64,000 nt of DNA from the NCBI RefSeq assembly GCF_000617925.1, contig NZ_BAMT01000001.1, positions 124,001 to 188,000 on the forward strand. Reading direction: 5' to 3'. Below the pieces are notes generated by a model. That model worked only from the letters and a program-made list of their open reading frames with translations, ran no database searches and had not been told where the DNA came from. Shown piece after piece: positions 38,217 through 47,654 of the stretch (position 1 is the stretch's first letter; each line of letters opens with the position of its first letter). Position numbers and translations under genes: made by a program. This DNA comes from Methylobacillus glycogenes JCM 2850. GTDB lineage: Bacteria; Pseudomonadota; Gammaproteobacteria; Burkholderiales; Methylophilaceae.

Positions 38217-39021
38217 GTCGCAACTCGCACGCCTTTCAAGATCAGAGATTGAGGGGCAATTGAGTCAATACCCAACTCGCAGCTTAATACCCAAGCGGGT
38301 CTTCCGCGCGCCGCAAGAGAGTGATTTTTCAGCCAAGACCCTGGTGGGGATTGTGCTGCTGCACGCTGGTATTTTTGCCAGCCTGATTGCTATTTCCACG
38401 CACGAGCCGCCACGTGAAGATGCAGCACCACCCATGATGGTGAGCCTGGTGAAAAGCCCAGAGCCCATTCCAGAAGTGGCCATCAAGGAGCCTGAGCCTA
38501 CACCCAAGCCGCCTGAGCCCAAGCCTAAACCCAAGCCTAAGCAGAAAATTGTCGATAAGCCTGTGCCTATCGAAGCGCCCAAGCCTGAAGAGCCGGTAAA
38601 GGAAGTCAGCAAGGAAGTGACAGAGCCGCAGCCCGTTGAAAAACAGGCACCTTCAGCAGCGCCAGTGCAGGAAAAGCCAGTGGTGGCCGAAAAAGTGGAG
38701 CCAGTGAAGCAACCTGAGCCCAAGGATCAGCCTATCCCTGAAGTCTCCATCAGTGGCGTATCGTATTCTCACCAGGAATCGCCCAACTACCCTTCCATGT
38801 CCAAGCGGCTGGGAGAGCAGGGCGTAGTGGTGTTGCGCATCACCATTTCTGAGGCAGGTGTGCCAGAAAATATCCAGCTTGAAACCAGCAGTGGCTTTGA
38901 TCGTCTGGACAAGGCCGCACTGGAAGCTGCAAAGAAATCGCGCTTCAACCCCTACAAGCGTAACAACAAGGCCATGAGAGTTTCCGTGATCGCCCCGGTC
39001 CGGTTCACACTCGCGGATTAA
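38206..39021 (+). CDS. tonB: Energy transducer TonB
   Basis: 271 residues from ATG 38206. One membrane helix (about 47-65, TLVGIVLLHAGIFASLIAIS) is followed by a long Pro-Glu/Pro-Lys region (about 80-180) that spans the periplasm, and the TonB C-terminal domain beginning near YPSMSKRLGEQGVVVLRI. It transmits proton-motive force to outer-membrane receptors such as the three in this window. Confidence 0.93.
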   Translation: MSIESQLARLSRSEIEGQLSQYPTRSLIPKRVFRAPQESDFSAKTLVGIVLLHAGIFASLIAISTHEPPREDAAPPMMVSLVKSPEPIPEVAIKEPEPTPKPPEPKPKPKPKQKIVDKPVPIEAPKPEEPVKEVSKEVTEPQPVEKQAPSAAPVQEKPVVAEKVEPVKQPEPKDQPIPEVSISGVSYSHQESPNYPSMSKRLGEQGVVVLRITISEAGVPENIQLETSSGFDRLDKAALEAAKKSRFNPYKRNNKAMRVSVIAPVRFTLAD

Positions 39022-39061
39022 TCAGTAGATCGTCCAATTTTTACTATAGGATCAATGCAAT

Positions 39062-39805
39062 ATGGAAAGCGCATACGAATTTAACAGTCTGGATTTCATC
39101 CTGGCCGGTGGCCCGGTATCGGTGCTGGTGGCAGCGGTTCTGCTGTTCATGTCGGTGGCCAGCTGGTATCTCATGGTGGTCAAGTTCTATCAGGCACTCA
39201 CCATACGCAGCGCCAGCCGTGAATACAGCAACCATTTCTGGCAGGCTTCCTCCATTGATGCCGCCTTGCGTCACCACAATGGCGAAACCCCGGTATCACG
39301 CGTAGCCAATCAGGCAGTGGATGCTGCAGAGCATCACCAGACTTACGCGGCATCCCGTGTGGAAGAAGCCTGTAACAAAGATGAATTCATCGCCCGCGCC
39401 ATGCGTAGACAAATTGCCGATGAAAGCGAACGTCTGGATTACGGTCTGACCATGCTGGCTTCTGTTGGTAGCGTTTCACCCTTCGTTGGTCTGTTTGGTA
39501 CGGTTTGGGGTATTTACCATGCGCTGGCCAGCATCAGCCAAAGTGGCCAGGCCACCCTGGACAAAGTGGCAGGCCCAGTAGGCGAAGCCCTGATCATGAC
39601 GGCGCTGGGTCTGGCCGTGGCGATTCCAGCTGTGCTGGCTTACAACGCTCTGGTACGTCGTAACCGCGTGATCCTGGGTGAGGTTGAAGCCTTTGCCAAT
39701 GATTTCCATATCCTGTTGACCACAGGCGCGGCGCTGAACCCTAGCCACAAGACCAAGGCAGTTTCACCTGCTGCTGCCACCAAGCTCAAAGGGGTATCAG
39801 CATGA
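39062..39805 (+). CDS. exbB: TonB-system proton channel ExbB
   Basis: 247 residues, three helices (about 15-38, 128-150, 172-195). The MotA/TolQ/ExbB core LASVGSVSPFVGLFGTVWGI and GEALIMTALGLAVAIPAVLA is intact. It forms the proton channel with ExbD. The stop overlaps exbD (ATGA). Confidence 0.95.
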   Translation: MESAYEFNSLDFILAGGPVSVLVAAVLLFMSVASWYLMVVKFYQALTIRSASREYSNHFWQASSIDAALRHHNGETPVSRVANQAVDAAEHHQTYAASRVEEACNKDEFIARAMRRQIADESERLDYGLTMLASVGSVSPFVGLFGTVWGIYHALASISQSGQATLDKVAGPVGEALIMTALGLAVAIPAVLAYNALVRRNRVILGEVEAFANDFHILLTTGAALNPSHKTKAVSPAAATKLKGVSA

Positions 39806-40227
39806 TGGCGGGTGGCGGTATAGGCGGAGGCGAGGGCCATACCCGGCCAATGTCCGAGATCAATACCACGCCACTGGTGGATGTGATGCTGGTGTTGCTG
39901 GTGATCTTCATCATCACAGCCCCTCTGCTGACACACGCGGTGAAGATTGATCTGCCGCAGGCAACCAGCCAGCCATCGCCGGAAAAGCCCGATATTATTG
40001 ATGTGGCAATTGATCCTGCTGGCACCATGTACTGGAATGACCAGGTGGTGACGCTGGAAGAGCTGAACGTCAAATTGCATGAAGTGGCAGACAAAGAACC
40101 GCAGCCTGAACTGCATATCCGTGCAGATAAGGAAACCCGTTATCAGGTGCTGGCAGAAGTAATGTCTTATGCACAGAATGCAGGCGTGACCAAGCTGGGC
40201 TTTGTTAGCGACCCTAATCCAAAATAA
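39802..40227 (+). CDS. exbD: TonB-system protein ExbD
   Basis: 141 residues. MSEINTTPLVDVMLVLLVIF includes the essential membrane aspartate, followed by a periplasmic domain ending HIRADKETRYQVLAEVM. A glycine-rich cytoplasmic start (MMAGGGIGGGEG) is typical. It completes the tonB-exbB-exbD operon. Confidence 0.95.
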   Translation: MMAGGGIGGGEGHTRPMSEINTTPLVDVMLVLLVIFIITAPLLTHAVKIDLPQATSQPSPEKPDIIDVAIDPAGTMYWNDQVVTLEELNVKLHEVADKEPQPELHIRADKETRYQVLAEVMSYAQNAGVTKLGFVSDPNPK

Positions 40228-40266
40228 TTTTTGCTCTAGCGGGTATCCCGCTAAACGCAGACCATC

Positions 40267-40290
40267 AAGCCGGGCATGCCCGGCTTTTTT
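40267..40290 (+). terminator. Terminator of the tonB-exbB-exbD operon
   Basis: Perfect stem AAGCCGGGC / GCCCGGCTT with a 2-base loop followed by a T-run, 40 bases past the exbD stop. Confidence 0.9.
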
Positions 40291-40758
40291 GTTGGGTTTT
40301 TCTGGGCTTGCCCCCTGCTGCCGCTTGCGAGAGGCTCAGCAACTCCCTCACTACGTAATGTTGCGTATGTCAGGGTTTCGTTAGTACTCGTACGCTCAAA
40401 CCATGACTTGGATACTCCCGCTTTGCCCCCTCTCTGCCACATCATGCTGCCGCTGTTTACTTTATTGCACCATCTATTCAACTTTTTTCACCTGATGTAG
40501 TCTTTTAATGAACTGGCCAAACGCTTGCATGGCTGTGCTAGAGCGGAAATCCCGCTGTATAGCCCTTGCCCGGAAGAAAGTGGCCTGATTTTTGCTGAGG
40601 TTTTATGAACTATTTACGGCTGGTAAATTGCGCTTTACTGAGTCAATAAAGCGCACGATCAGATAAAACTTCGCAAGAATTTAACGTTTGTCATTCAATA
40701 TGGATTGGCTGCATCTCGCCAAGGGTGGCATTTTGTAAACGCACATGGAAACACGCCA
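40291..40758 (+). other. Long intergenic stretch before glgP
   Basis: About 470 bases without a recognisable gene, RNA or repeat. The short frames present have no ribosome site or family resemblance. Promoter elements for glgP probably lie in the AT-rich right half (after about 40580), but I cannot place them confidently. Confidence 0.5.
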
Positions 40759-43236
40759 ATGACTACAAAACAAACCAAAAACCCCAAAGTCGCCGTACCT
40801 GTGATTACCACCGAAAAAACCCCCATCGCCCAGGCATTACAGAATCACCTGATTTTTTCCGCATTCAAAACCAGTGAGGCTTCGACGCCGCGTGACTGGT
40901 TTGTCGCCACCGGGCATACCGTGCGCGACCATATGGTAGAGCGCTGGGCCAAGACGGCCGAGGCTTACAACGCGCAAGACCCCAAGCGTGTTTATTATCT
41001 TTCTCTGGAGTTTCTCATAGGCCGCATGCTGCAGAATGCGGCGCTTAACCTGGGGATAGAGCCTGAGGTGAAGCAGGGGCTGAGCGCCCTGGGGCACAAG
41101 CTGGAAGAGGTGGTAGAGCTGGAGACGGATGCGGCGCTGGGGAATGGTGGCTTGGGCAGGCTGGCGGCTTGTTTCCTTGATTCCATGGCCAGCATGGATA
41201 TACCAGGCACAGGCTATGGCATACGCTATGAGTATGGCATGTTCCGGCAGTCCATCAGCCAGGGCCAGCAAATCGAGAATCCTGACAATTGGTTGCGCTA
41301 TGGCAATCTGTGGGAGTTCCAGCGGCCTGAGAGTCATTACCCAATCAAGCTTTATGGCCGCGTGGTGGAGTTTCCCACGCCCAAGGGCACTGAATCACAC
41401 TGGGTAGATGCCGAAAGTGTGATGGCGATTGCCTATGACATGCCTATCCCTGGCTATAACACTGAAACCGTCAATACGCTGCGCTTGTGGTCGGCCAAGG
41501 CGGCGCGCGAGTTTGATCTGGCGCACTTTAACGATGGCAATTACGAAAAAGCGGTGGAAGAGCGCAATGCCTACGAGAATATCTCCAAGGTGCTTTATCC
41601 CAATGATGCCTCGGTGCTGGGGCGCGAACTCAGGCTGAAGCAGCAGTATTTCTTTGTCTCGGCTTCGATTCAGGATATCTTGCGTCGCTTCCTCTCCAAG
41701 CATGATGATTGGACGGTGCTGCCAGACAAGGTGGCGATTCAGCTGAATGATACCCACCCGGCAATTGCCGTGGCGGAGCTGATGTATCAACTGGTGGATG
41801 TGCATCACCTGAAGTGGGATCAGGCCTGGAAAATTACCGGCAAGGTGTTTGCCTATACCAATCACACGCTGATGCCTGAAGCGCTGGAAACCTGGGCGGT
41901 GGATTTATTTGCCAATCTGTTGCCACGCCACCTGGGTATTATCTATCGTATCAATCATGAGTTCCTGCAACTCGTTAACCATAAATTCCCTGGCGATACT
42001 GATCTGTTGAGCCGGGTTTCCATCATTGATGAAAATAACGGCCGCCGGGTGCGCATGGCCCACCTGGCCGTGATTGGTAGCCATACCGTCAATGGTGTGG
42101 CCGCCTTGCACAGCGAGTTGCTGCGCACCACGCTGTTTGCCGATTTCAACCGTATCTTCCCTGGCAAGTTTATCAATATCACCAATGGCATCACGCCACG
42201 CCGCTGGCTGAATCAGTGCAATCCCGGCCTGACCAAGTTGATAGACAAGGTCATAGGCCCTGACTTCCATCGCGATCTCAGCAAGCTGCGCGGGCTGGAA
42301 GCGCTGGCCGAGGATGCGGATTTCCGCAAGACCTTCCGCGAGATCAAGCGCAGCAACAAAGAGCGTCTGGCAAAACGCCTGGAGCATCTCACCGGGGTAC
42401 GCCTTAACCCCAATGCCTTGTTTGACGTGCAGATCAAGCGTATCCATGAATACAAGCGCCAATTGCTCAACGTCTTGCATATCATCACCTTGTACAACCG
42501 CATTCGCAGCGGGCAGGCCAAGGATGTCACGCCGCGTGCCGTGATCTTTGGTGGCAAGGCAGCCCCGGGCTATTGGCTGGCGAAACTAATCATTCGCCTG
42601 ATCAATGATGTGGCGGCCATTGTCAATGAAGACTCTGCCGTAGGTGACAAGCTCAAGGTGGTTTACTACCCCAACTATGAAGTTTCTGCGGCCGAGTTGC
42701 TGTTCCCCGGCAGTGATCTGTCTGAGCAGATATCCACCGCAGGCACTGAGGCCTCAGGCACTGGCAATATGAAAATGGCGCTGAATGGTGCATTGACCAT
42801 AGGCACGCTGGATGGGGCCAATGTGGAGATTCTGGAAGAAGTGGGTAAAGACAATATCTTCATCTTTGGCCTGACCACCGAAGAAGTGGCCGAGGTGAAG
42901 GCCAATCAATACAACCCATGGGATTACTACCACGGCAATGCCGAGCTTAAGCAGGCGCTGGATATGATTACTGGGGGCTTCTTCTCCGTGGATGAGCCCG
43001 ACCGTTATCAGGCCATAGGCGAGGCCTTGCTCAATAATGGCGATCATTACTTGCTGCTGGCCGATTACGCCAGCTATATCGCCACCCAGGATGAAGTGGG
43101 CAAGCTCTACCAGAATCAGGAAGAGTGGAGCCGCAAGGCCATACTCAATGTGGCACGCGTAGGTAAATTCTCCAGTGATCGCACCATAGGCGAGTATGCT
43201 GACAAGATATGGGGGGTTAAGCGCCTAGATCATTAA
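40759..43236 (+). CDS. glgP: Glycogen/alpha-glucan phosphorylase
   Basis: 825 residues from ATG 40759, a length close to family members; an in-frame start 54 bases earlier would add a non-conserved extension. Active-site segments include YYLSLEFLIGRMLQNA, LGNGGLGRLAACFLDSMA and the PLP-lysine region EASGTGNMKMALNGALTIG. Releases glucose-1-phosphate from storage glucan. No other glycogen gene is in the window. Confidence 0.95.
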   Translation: MTTKQTKNPKVAVPVITTEKTPIAQALQNHLIFSAFKTSEASTPRDWFVATGHTVRDHMVERWAKTAEAYNAQDPKRVYYLSLEFLIGRMLQNAALNLGIEPEVKQGLSALGHKLEEVVELETDAALGNGGLGRLAACFLDSMASMDIPGTGYGIRYEYGMFRQSISQGQQIENPDNWLRYGNLWEFQRPESHYPIKLYGRVVEFPTPKGTESHWVDAESVMAIAYDMPIPGYNTETVNTLRLWSAKAAREFDLAHFNDGNYEKAVEERNAYENISKVLYPNDASVLGRELRLKQQYFFVSASIQDILRRFLSKHDDWTVLPDKVAIQLNDTHPAIAVAELMYQLVDVHHLKWDQAWKITGKVFAYTNHTLMPEALETWAVDLFANLLPRHLGIIYRINHEFLQLVNHKFPGDTDLLSRVSIIDENNGRRVRMAHLAVIGSHTVNGVAALHSELLRTTLFADFNRIFPGKFINITNGITPRRWLNQCNPGLTKLIDKVIGPDFHRDLSKLRGLEALAEDADFRKTFREIKRSNKERLAKRLEHLTGVRLNPNALFDVQIKRIHEYKRQLLNVLHIITLYNRIRSGQAKDVTPRAVIFGGKAAPGYWLAKLIIRLINDVAAIVNEDSAVGDKLKVVYYPNYEVSAAELLFPGSDLSEQISTAGTEASGTGNMKMALNGALTIGTLDGANVEILEEVGKDNIFIFGLTTEEVAEVKANQYNPWDYYHGNAELKQALDMITGGFFSVDEPDRYQAIGEALLNNGDHYLLLADYASYIATQDEVGKLYQNQEEWSRKAILNVARVGKFSSDRTIGEYADKIWGVKRLDH

Positions 43237-43366
43237 GAGCTTCATTAATGCGTCATTGAGTACATAGCAAGTCATTAACTCCTGCCAGCTTGCATCTGTA
43301 TTTGCGCTGTCACGCTGGCAGCTGAGTGCTTGGGCTATATAACGATAAAACCATAAGGGAGAGCAT

Positions 43367-44046
43367 ATGCGTCAACTCATTACAGCGGCGGGCTTTGCAC
43401 TATTTGCCAGCCATGCCTCAGCCCTGGGGCTGGGCGATCTTAGCAATGCCGATGCCAGCCAGGGCCTGAAACAGGCCTTGATACAAGGTGCTGAGCGCGC
43501 CGTGAGCCAGCTCGGTGCGGCAGGGGGTTTCCTCAATAATCCCCAGGTCAAGATTCCACTGCCAGCCTCCATGCAAAAGGCAGAAAAAGCCATGCGCATG
43601 TTTGGCATGGGCAAGCAGGCAGATGAATTGGTAGTGAAGATGAATGAGGCGGCAGAGGCTGCTGTGCCAGAAGCCAAGACCTTGCTGGTGAATGCTGTGA
43701 AGAATATGAGCGTCAGTGATGCCAAGGGCATTTTGACTGGCGGTGAGGATTCCGCCACCCAGTATTTCCGCAAGGTGACAGCTGGCCCCATGGCAGAGAA
43801 ATTTCTGCCTATCGTCAAAAAGGCCACGGAAAATGTAGACCTGGCGCAGCAATACAACAAGTTTGCCGATATGGGCAGCAAATATGGCCTGGTGAATAAG
43901 GATCAACCAATCTTGAGCAATATGTCACCGCCAAGGCACTGGATGGCGTCTACTTCAAGATTGCCGAGGAAGAAAAAGCCATACGCAAGGACCCCATGGG
44001 GCAGGCCAGCAACTTGCTGAAAAAGGTATTTGGCGCGGTTAAATAA
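43367..44046 (+). CDS. DUF4197 exported protein (one apparent frameshift)
   Basis: Signal peptide MRQLITAAGFALFASHASA, then the DUF4197 pattern LSNADASQGLKQALIQGAE, KIPLPASMQKAEKAMRMFGM and KNMSVSDAKGILTGGEDSAT. The frame breaks near 43910. Adding one A gives NLEQYVTAKALDGVYFKIAE and ends at the TAA at 44046, about 226 residues, the normal length. Function unknown. Confidence 0.82.
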
Positions 44047-44178
44047 AGCGCGCAATCGCTACCTATAATCGCGGCTGGCGCGATGATGACGTGGACTATG
44101 GTTGGCTGGTGTAAGCCACTAAGTTGAAACTAAACCTGAAAATGTGTTCTAACCCATCATTCACCAGGTGGGAACAAC

Positions 44179-44757
44179 ATGTCCAGCAGCACGTCATCAG
44201 CCAGCATTGTCTACATTATTCACGGCTATCAGGCCACCCCTGACAGCCATTGGTTTCCCTGGCTGAAACAAATGTTGGAGGCAGAAGGGCATCAGGTAGA
44301 GGTATTGGCCTTGCCCGGCCCCAGCACCCCTAAATTCGAGGGCTGGCTCGATCATCTGCGTGCCAATATCACGCGCCATGATGCGCAGAGTTTTTTCATA
44401 GGCCACAGCCTGGGTAGCATCACCTTGCTGCGTCATCTGGAAAGCCAGCAAGATGCGGTAGGCGGCATGGTTCTGGTATCAGGATTTGCCGAGCCCTTAA
44501 GTTTTTTACCAGCGCTGGATAGCTTCACTGCAGAGCCGCTGAACACTGAACATCTCAAAAACATAGTGCCGCAGCGCCTGGTGATGGCAGCTCAGGATGA
44601 CAATATTGTGCCTTACCCTTATTCCCTGCGCCTGGCGGAAAAGCTGGCGGCAGAGTGGGAGTTGTTTGAAGATGGCGGGCACTTTATGGCGGAAGATGGC
44701 TTTACCGAATTTCCCGCCCTGTATGACGCCATCACGCAGATGTTGCCGCAGCAATAA
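44179..44757 (+). CDS. RBBP9/YdeN-type serine hydrolase
   Basis: 192 residues of alpha/beta-hydrolase fold. VYIIHGYQATPDSHWFPWL is the N-terminal signature, GHSLGS the nucleophile elbow, AAQDDNIVPY the Asp region and DGGHFM the His, so the triad is complete. Cytosolic; substrate unknown. Two bases are typical of this group's short C-terminus with no lid domain. Confidence 0.88.
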   Translation: MSSSTSSASIVYIIHGYQATPDSHWFPWLKQMLEAEGHQVEVLALPGPSTPKFEGWLDHLRANITRHDAQSFFIGHSLGSITLLRHLESQQDAVGGMVLVSGFAEPLSFLPALDSFTAEPLNTEHLKNIVPQRLVMAAQDDNIVPYPYSLRLAEKLAAEWELFEDGGHFMAEDGFTEFPALYDAITQMLPQQ

Positions 44758-44825
44758 ACCGCAACGCACTCAAGTTTAAGAAGTGAGGGTTTTACCAAGT
44801 CATTGTGTTGAAAAAGGAGGGGAGT

Positions 44826-45194
44826 GTGACCATCCAGCAAAGTGTAGTGCCCGCGATCCGTGTGGCTTCCTATGGTTTGAGCAAGCCTTATTATGAAAAA
44901 CTGGGTTTCGTCGAGTTATGGACGCATCAGTTTGAATCGGGTTTGCCCGTATTTGCCGCCATCGCGCGTGGCAATATGCAGATATTTCTGACCGAACACA
45001 CCGGTGATTGCGCCTTCGGTGGCCTGGTGCACTTCTATGTGCCGGATGTGGACGCCGTACACGAGGAGTTTCTGCAGCAAGGCCTGCATATCACCGAACC
45101 GCCAGGCAACGACCTTGGCCCCAGTGTGCGCAATATGCTGATGGTAGACCCGGATGGTAATCGGCTCTGCTTTATCACCGTCACCCCTCCCTGA
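44826..45194 (+). CDS. VOC-family (glyoxalase-like) protein
   Basis: 122 residues from GTG 44826, chosen because AGGAGG lies 5 bases upstream; an in-frame start 21 bases earlier is possible. SKPYYEKLGFVELWTHQFES and the closing MLMVDPDGNRLCFITV follow the bleomycin-resistance-like fold. One of two VOC proteins in the window; no close similarity to the one at 6.9 kb is apparent. Confidence 0.82.
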   Translation: MTIQQSVVPAIRVASYGLSKPYYEKLGFVELWTHQFESGLPVFAAIARGNMQIFLTEHTGDCAFGGLVHFYVPDVDAVHEEFLQQGLHITEPPGNDLGPSVRNMLMVDPDGNRLCFITVTPP

Positions 45195-45328
45195 CCCCAG
45201 CTAGCGCCTGGCAGTAGCAATGCCAGAGTAAAATGCATGCAGCTCGTTAGCTAGACCGTTTCAAAATCCCCCAAAGCCAGGCCATACCTGATGTCTAAGC
45301 CCGGCACAGCTTTAATTCTGGAGTACAC

Positions 45329-45661
45329 ATGCATTACTGGGTTTATTTAGGCATCGCCATCGTCAGCGAAGTGTTGGCCACTTCTGCGCTCAAGGCTAGC
45401 GAGGGCTTTACCCGGCCTTGGCCCAGCCTGATAGTGGTGGTGGGTTATCTGGTCGCGTTTTATTGCCTGTCACTGACACTGCGTAGCCTGCCTGTAGGCG
45501 TGGTCTATGCCATTTGGTCTGGGCTGGGCATTGTGCTGGTGTCGGTGATTGCCTGGTTGCTGTTTGGTCAAAAGCTGGATCTGCCAGCCATCATAGGCAT
45601 GGGCCTGATCATTGCCGGGGTATTGGTCATGAATCTGTTTTCACGCACCGTGGCACATTAA
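45329..45661 (+). CDS. Small multidrug resistance (EmrE-like) transporter
   Basis: 110 residues, four helices. The proton/drug-binding glutamate falls at position 14 ([12 protein letters not shown]), as in Emr[20 protein letters not shown] and [19 protein letters not shown] are standard SMR segments. It exports quaternary cations in exchange for protons. Confidence 0.93.
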   Translation: MHYWVYLGIAIVSEVLATSALKASEGFTRPWPSLIVVVGYLVAFYCLSLTLRSLPVGVVYAIWSGLGIVLVSVIAWLLFGQKLDLPAIIGMGLIIAGVLVMNLFSRTVAH

Positions 45662-45823
45662 TTTTCCTAGCGCATTAGCTCGGCTGGCGGATTAAATCTT
45701 CATCACCACCTACGTCCTTTGTATATAAATGCCTACAGCGCTATCCGTCGTATACGGATGACGCGATAGGCACAGCCATCATTAGCATAAAGCTCGACCT
45801 TCGCGAGTTCACAGGAGCAATGC

Positions 45824-46927
45824 ATGCTTGATTGGCTAGAGAGCAATACCTTTATGAATGTGCCAGCCTATCAATGGCTGACTACCTTAGTCGTTATCGT
45901 TGGCAGCTATCTCATCCTGCGGTCAGTCTGGAAACTGGCCTTGCGCAAACTGACAGAGATATCCTCGCGCAGCACCACCCATGTAGATGATGCCGTGCTG
46001 GAAGTGCTACGCAGCACACAGAAAATCACCTTTGCCTTTTTCTCCTTGCTGATAGGCCTGCACTTTCTTGATCTGCCGCAAAAATGGGAAAGTCGTCTTG
46101 ATCATCTGTCCTTCTTTGTCATCGGTTTGCAGATTGCCATCTGGCTTAGCAAATGCATTACGGTGTGGGCGCAGATGCAGCTATTGCAAAAAGAGGGCGC
46201 GCCACCCAACCCTGTCATCACCTCCATGCTGAGCTGGATTTTCAAGATAGGTGTCTGGTCCATCCTGTTGCTGACTATCTTGTCCAATGTAGGCGTCAAT
46301 ATCACTGCCTTTGTGGCCAGCCTGGGCGTGGGCGGTGTGGCGGTAGCCCTGGCGGTACAGAGCATACTCAGCGATTTGTTTGCCTCGCTGGCCATAGGCC
46401 TGGATAAGCCTTTTGTCATTGGTGATTTTGTCGTGTTTGGCGAGGTGGCGGGCAGCATAGAGCGCATAGGGCTCAAGACCACGCATATACGCAGCATCAG
46501 TGGCGAGCAGATTGTTTGCAGCAATACCGAATTGCTCAAAAACACCATACACAACTACAAGCGCATGTCTGAGCGGCGCGTGGTGTTCAAGTTTGGCGTG
46601 ATTTACGACACCGACCCAGCCTTGTTGGCCAAGATTCCAGGCATAGTGCAGGACGCGATTGCACAGTCGGAGAATACGCGCTTTGACCGTGCCCACTTCC
46701 AGGGCTTTGGCACCAGCTCGCTGGATTTCGAGGTGGTGTATTTCATCAACTCCAGTGATTTCAATCTCTATATGGATGTCCAGCAGGCCATCAATCTCTA
46801 CATGATGACTGAGTTCCGCAAGCTGGGTGTCTGGCTGGCGCTACCTGCCACCAGTCTTTATGTGCCCAAGATGGAGGAAATCAGCAAGGCCTTGCGTCAT
46901 GCACCGTCCAATAACCTAACGCACTAA
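45824..46927 (+). CDS. Small-conductance mechanosensitive channel (MscS family)
   Basis: 367 residues with AGGAG before the ATG. Four N-terminal helices are followed by the pore-lining TM3 and beta domain: GVGGVAVALAVQSILSDLF, then DKPFVIGDFVVFGEVAGSIE and RIGLKTTHIRSISGEQIVC. Longer than E. coli MscS (286) because of two extra N-terminal helices. It protects against osmotic downshock. Confidence 0.92.
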   Translation: MLDWLESNTFMNVPAYQWLTTLVVIVGSYLILRSVWKLALRKLTEISSRSTTHVDDAVLEVLRSTQKITFAFFSLLIGLHFLDLPQKWESRLDHLSFFVIGLQIAIWLSKCITVWAQMQLLQKEGAPPNPVITSMLSWIFKIGVWSILLLTILSNVGVNITAFVASLGVGGVAVALAVQSILSDLFASLAIGLDKPFVIGDFVVFGEVAGSIERIGLKTTHIRSISGEQIVCSNTELLKNTIHNYKRMSERRVVFKFGVIYDTDPALLAKIPGIVQDAIAQSENTRFDRAHFQGFGTSSLDFEVVYFINSSDFNLYMDVQQAINLYMMTEFRKLGVWLALPATSLYVPKMEEISKALRHAPSNNLTH

Positions 46928-46992
46928 CTAAGAAGATCAAGCTGGCCCAGTCTACGTGCAGCCTGGCCAGGCTTGATCAGTCAGCAGTATGA

Positions 46993-47088
46993 TCACCAGA
47001 AATCAAACACTGCATACATCAAACCCAAGCCCAGCAAGATAATCAGGGCCAAAATCAATAGATCCTTCAGAACTTCCTTGGTATCCAT
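46993..47088 (-). CDS. Tiny one-helix membrane protein (31 residues)
   Basis: MDTKEVLKDLLILALIILLG, then LGLMYAVFDFW. A charged start, one 20-residue helix and an aromatic end. It lies 64 bases downstream of a second tiny membrane protein on the same strand, past a terminator. No family is recognised; composition and paired arrangement support a real gene, but no strong ribosome site is seen. Confidence 0.5.
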   Translation of the reverse strand: MDTKEVLKDLLILALIILLGLGLMYAVFDFW

Positions 47089-47116
47089 AGCCCACATCTC
47101 AAAGCTTACATCTCAC

Positions 47117-47143
47117 AAAAAACAGGCTGCCTGGCGGCAGCCT
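47117..47143 (-). terminator. Terminator between two tiny membrane-protein genes
   Basis: An 8-base perfect stem AGGCTGCC / GGCAGCCT with a 4-base loop and, on the minus strand, a run of six Ts. It begins 10 bases past the stop of the 35-residue gene, which supports that gene being transcribed. Confidence 0.85.
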
Positions 47144-47152
47144 TTGCCCGAC

Positions 47153-47260
47153 TCAAGGCAGCACTGCCGCCCATAACCATCTACCAAATCCCAATACCAG
47201 GATGAAAACCACGGCGATCAATAACACCACCCAGACTTCCCAATGGTTTTTATTACTCAT
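47153..47260 (-). CDS. Tiny one-helix membrane protein (35 residues)
   Basis: MSNKNHWEVWVVLLIAVVFI followed by LVLGFGRWLWAAVLP: a short polar start, one hydrophobic helix and Trp residues at both interfaces. A proper terminator follows directly, so this looks like a complete small transcription unit. No family recognised. Confidence 0.55.
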   Translation of the reverse strand: MSNKNHWEVWVVLLIAVVFILVLGFGRWLWAAVLP

Positions 47261-47654
47261 AGAAATGCTTTCTTATTGTTGATTTTAATTACAGCTTAGT
47301 AAGGCCTGCTTCAGCACCTGTCTGCTACCAGGGCTGATTGAGCATAGCCCACAGCGCCTGATGGCGACTATGTGAAAAGACGTAGTCTGAAGATGAAATG
47401 GCAGCGATGAAAGTACGCGTCAAATGACGTATAGGACGTTGAGCCTAGGTGGCGCTGCCCATGCAGGATTGGTCCAGGCTCAATGCGGAGAAGAGGGTGA
47501 TTGCTTAAAATTTAGGCAGTTTTGTAACTGATGTGGTCGGACAAGGACTTAGTCCTGCTGTACGCAAATTAGCCACAAACTTATCCACAGAAATTGTGCC
47601 CCAGGCGCAGCGTATGCCTGAGAATCAATTTGACTGGATCAATAACGAACGTGT
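47261..47654. other. Intergenic region
   Basis: About 390 bases without a recognised gene. It contains one perfect DnaA-box 9-mer (TTATCCACA, 47581-47589) and an imperfect hairpin around GGACTTAGTCC (47548-47558). No clustering that would suggest an origin. Confidence 0.5.

Noticed and set aside
45743..45759. Hairpin ATCCGT/ACGGAT upstream of the MscS gene as a riboswitch or terminator
   Set aside because: Only six pairs, no T-run and no further structure.
47581..47589. Replication origin at a DnaA box
   Set aside because: Only one perfect 9-mer, no cluster, no AT-rich unwinding element, and no dnaA/dnaN nearby.
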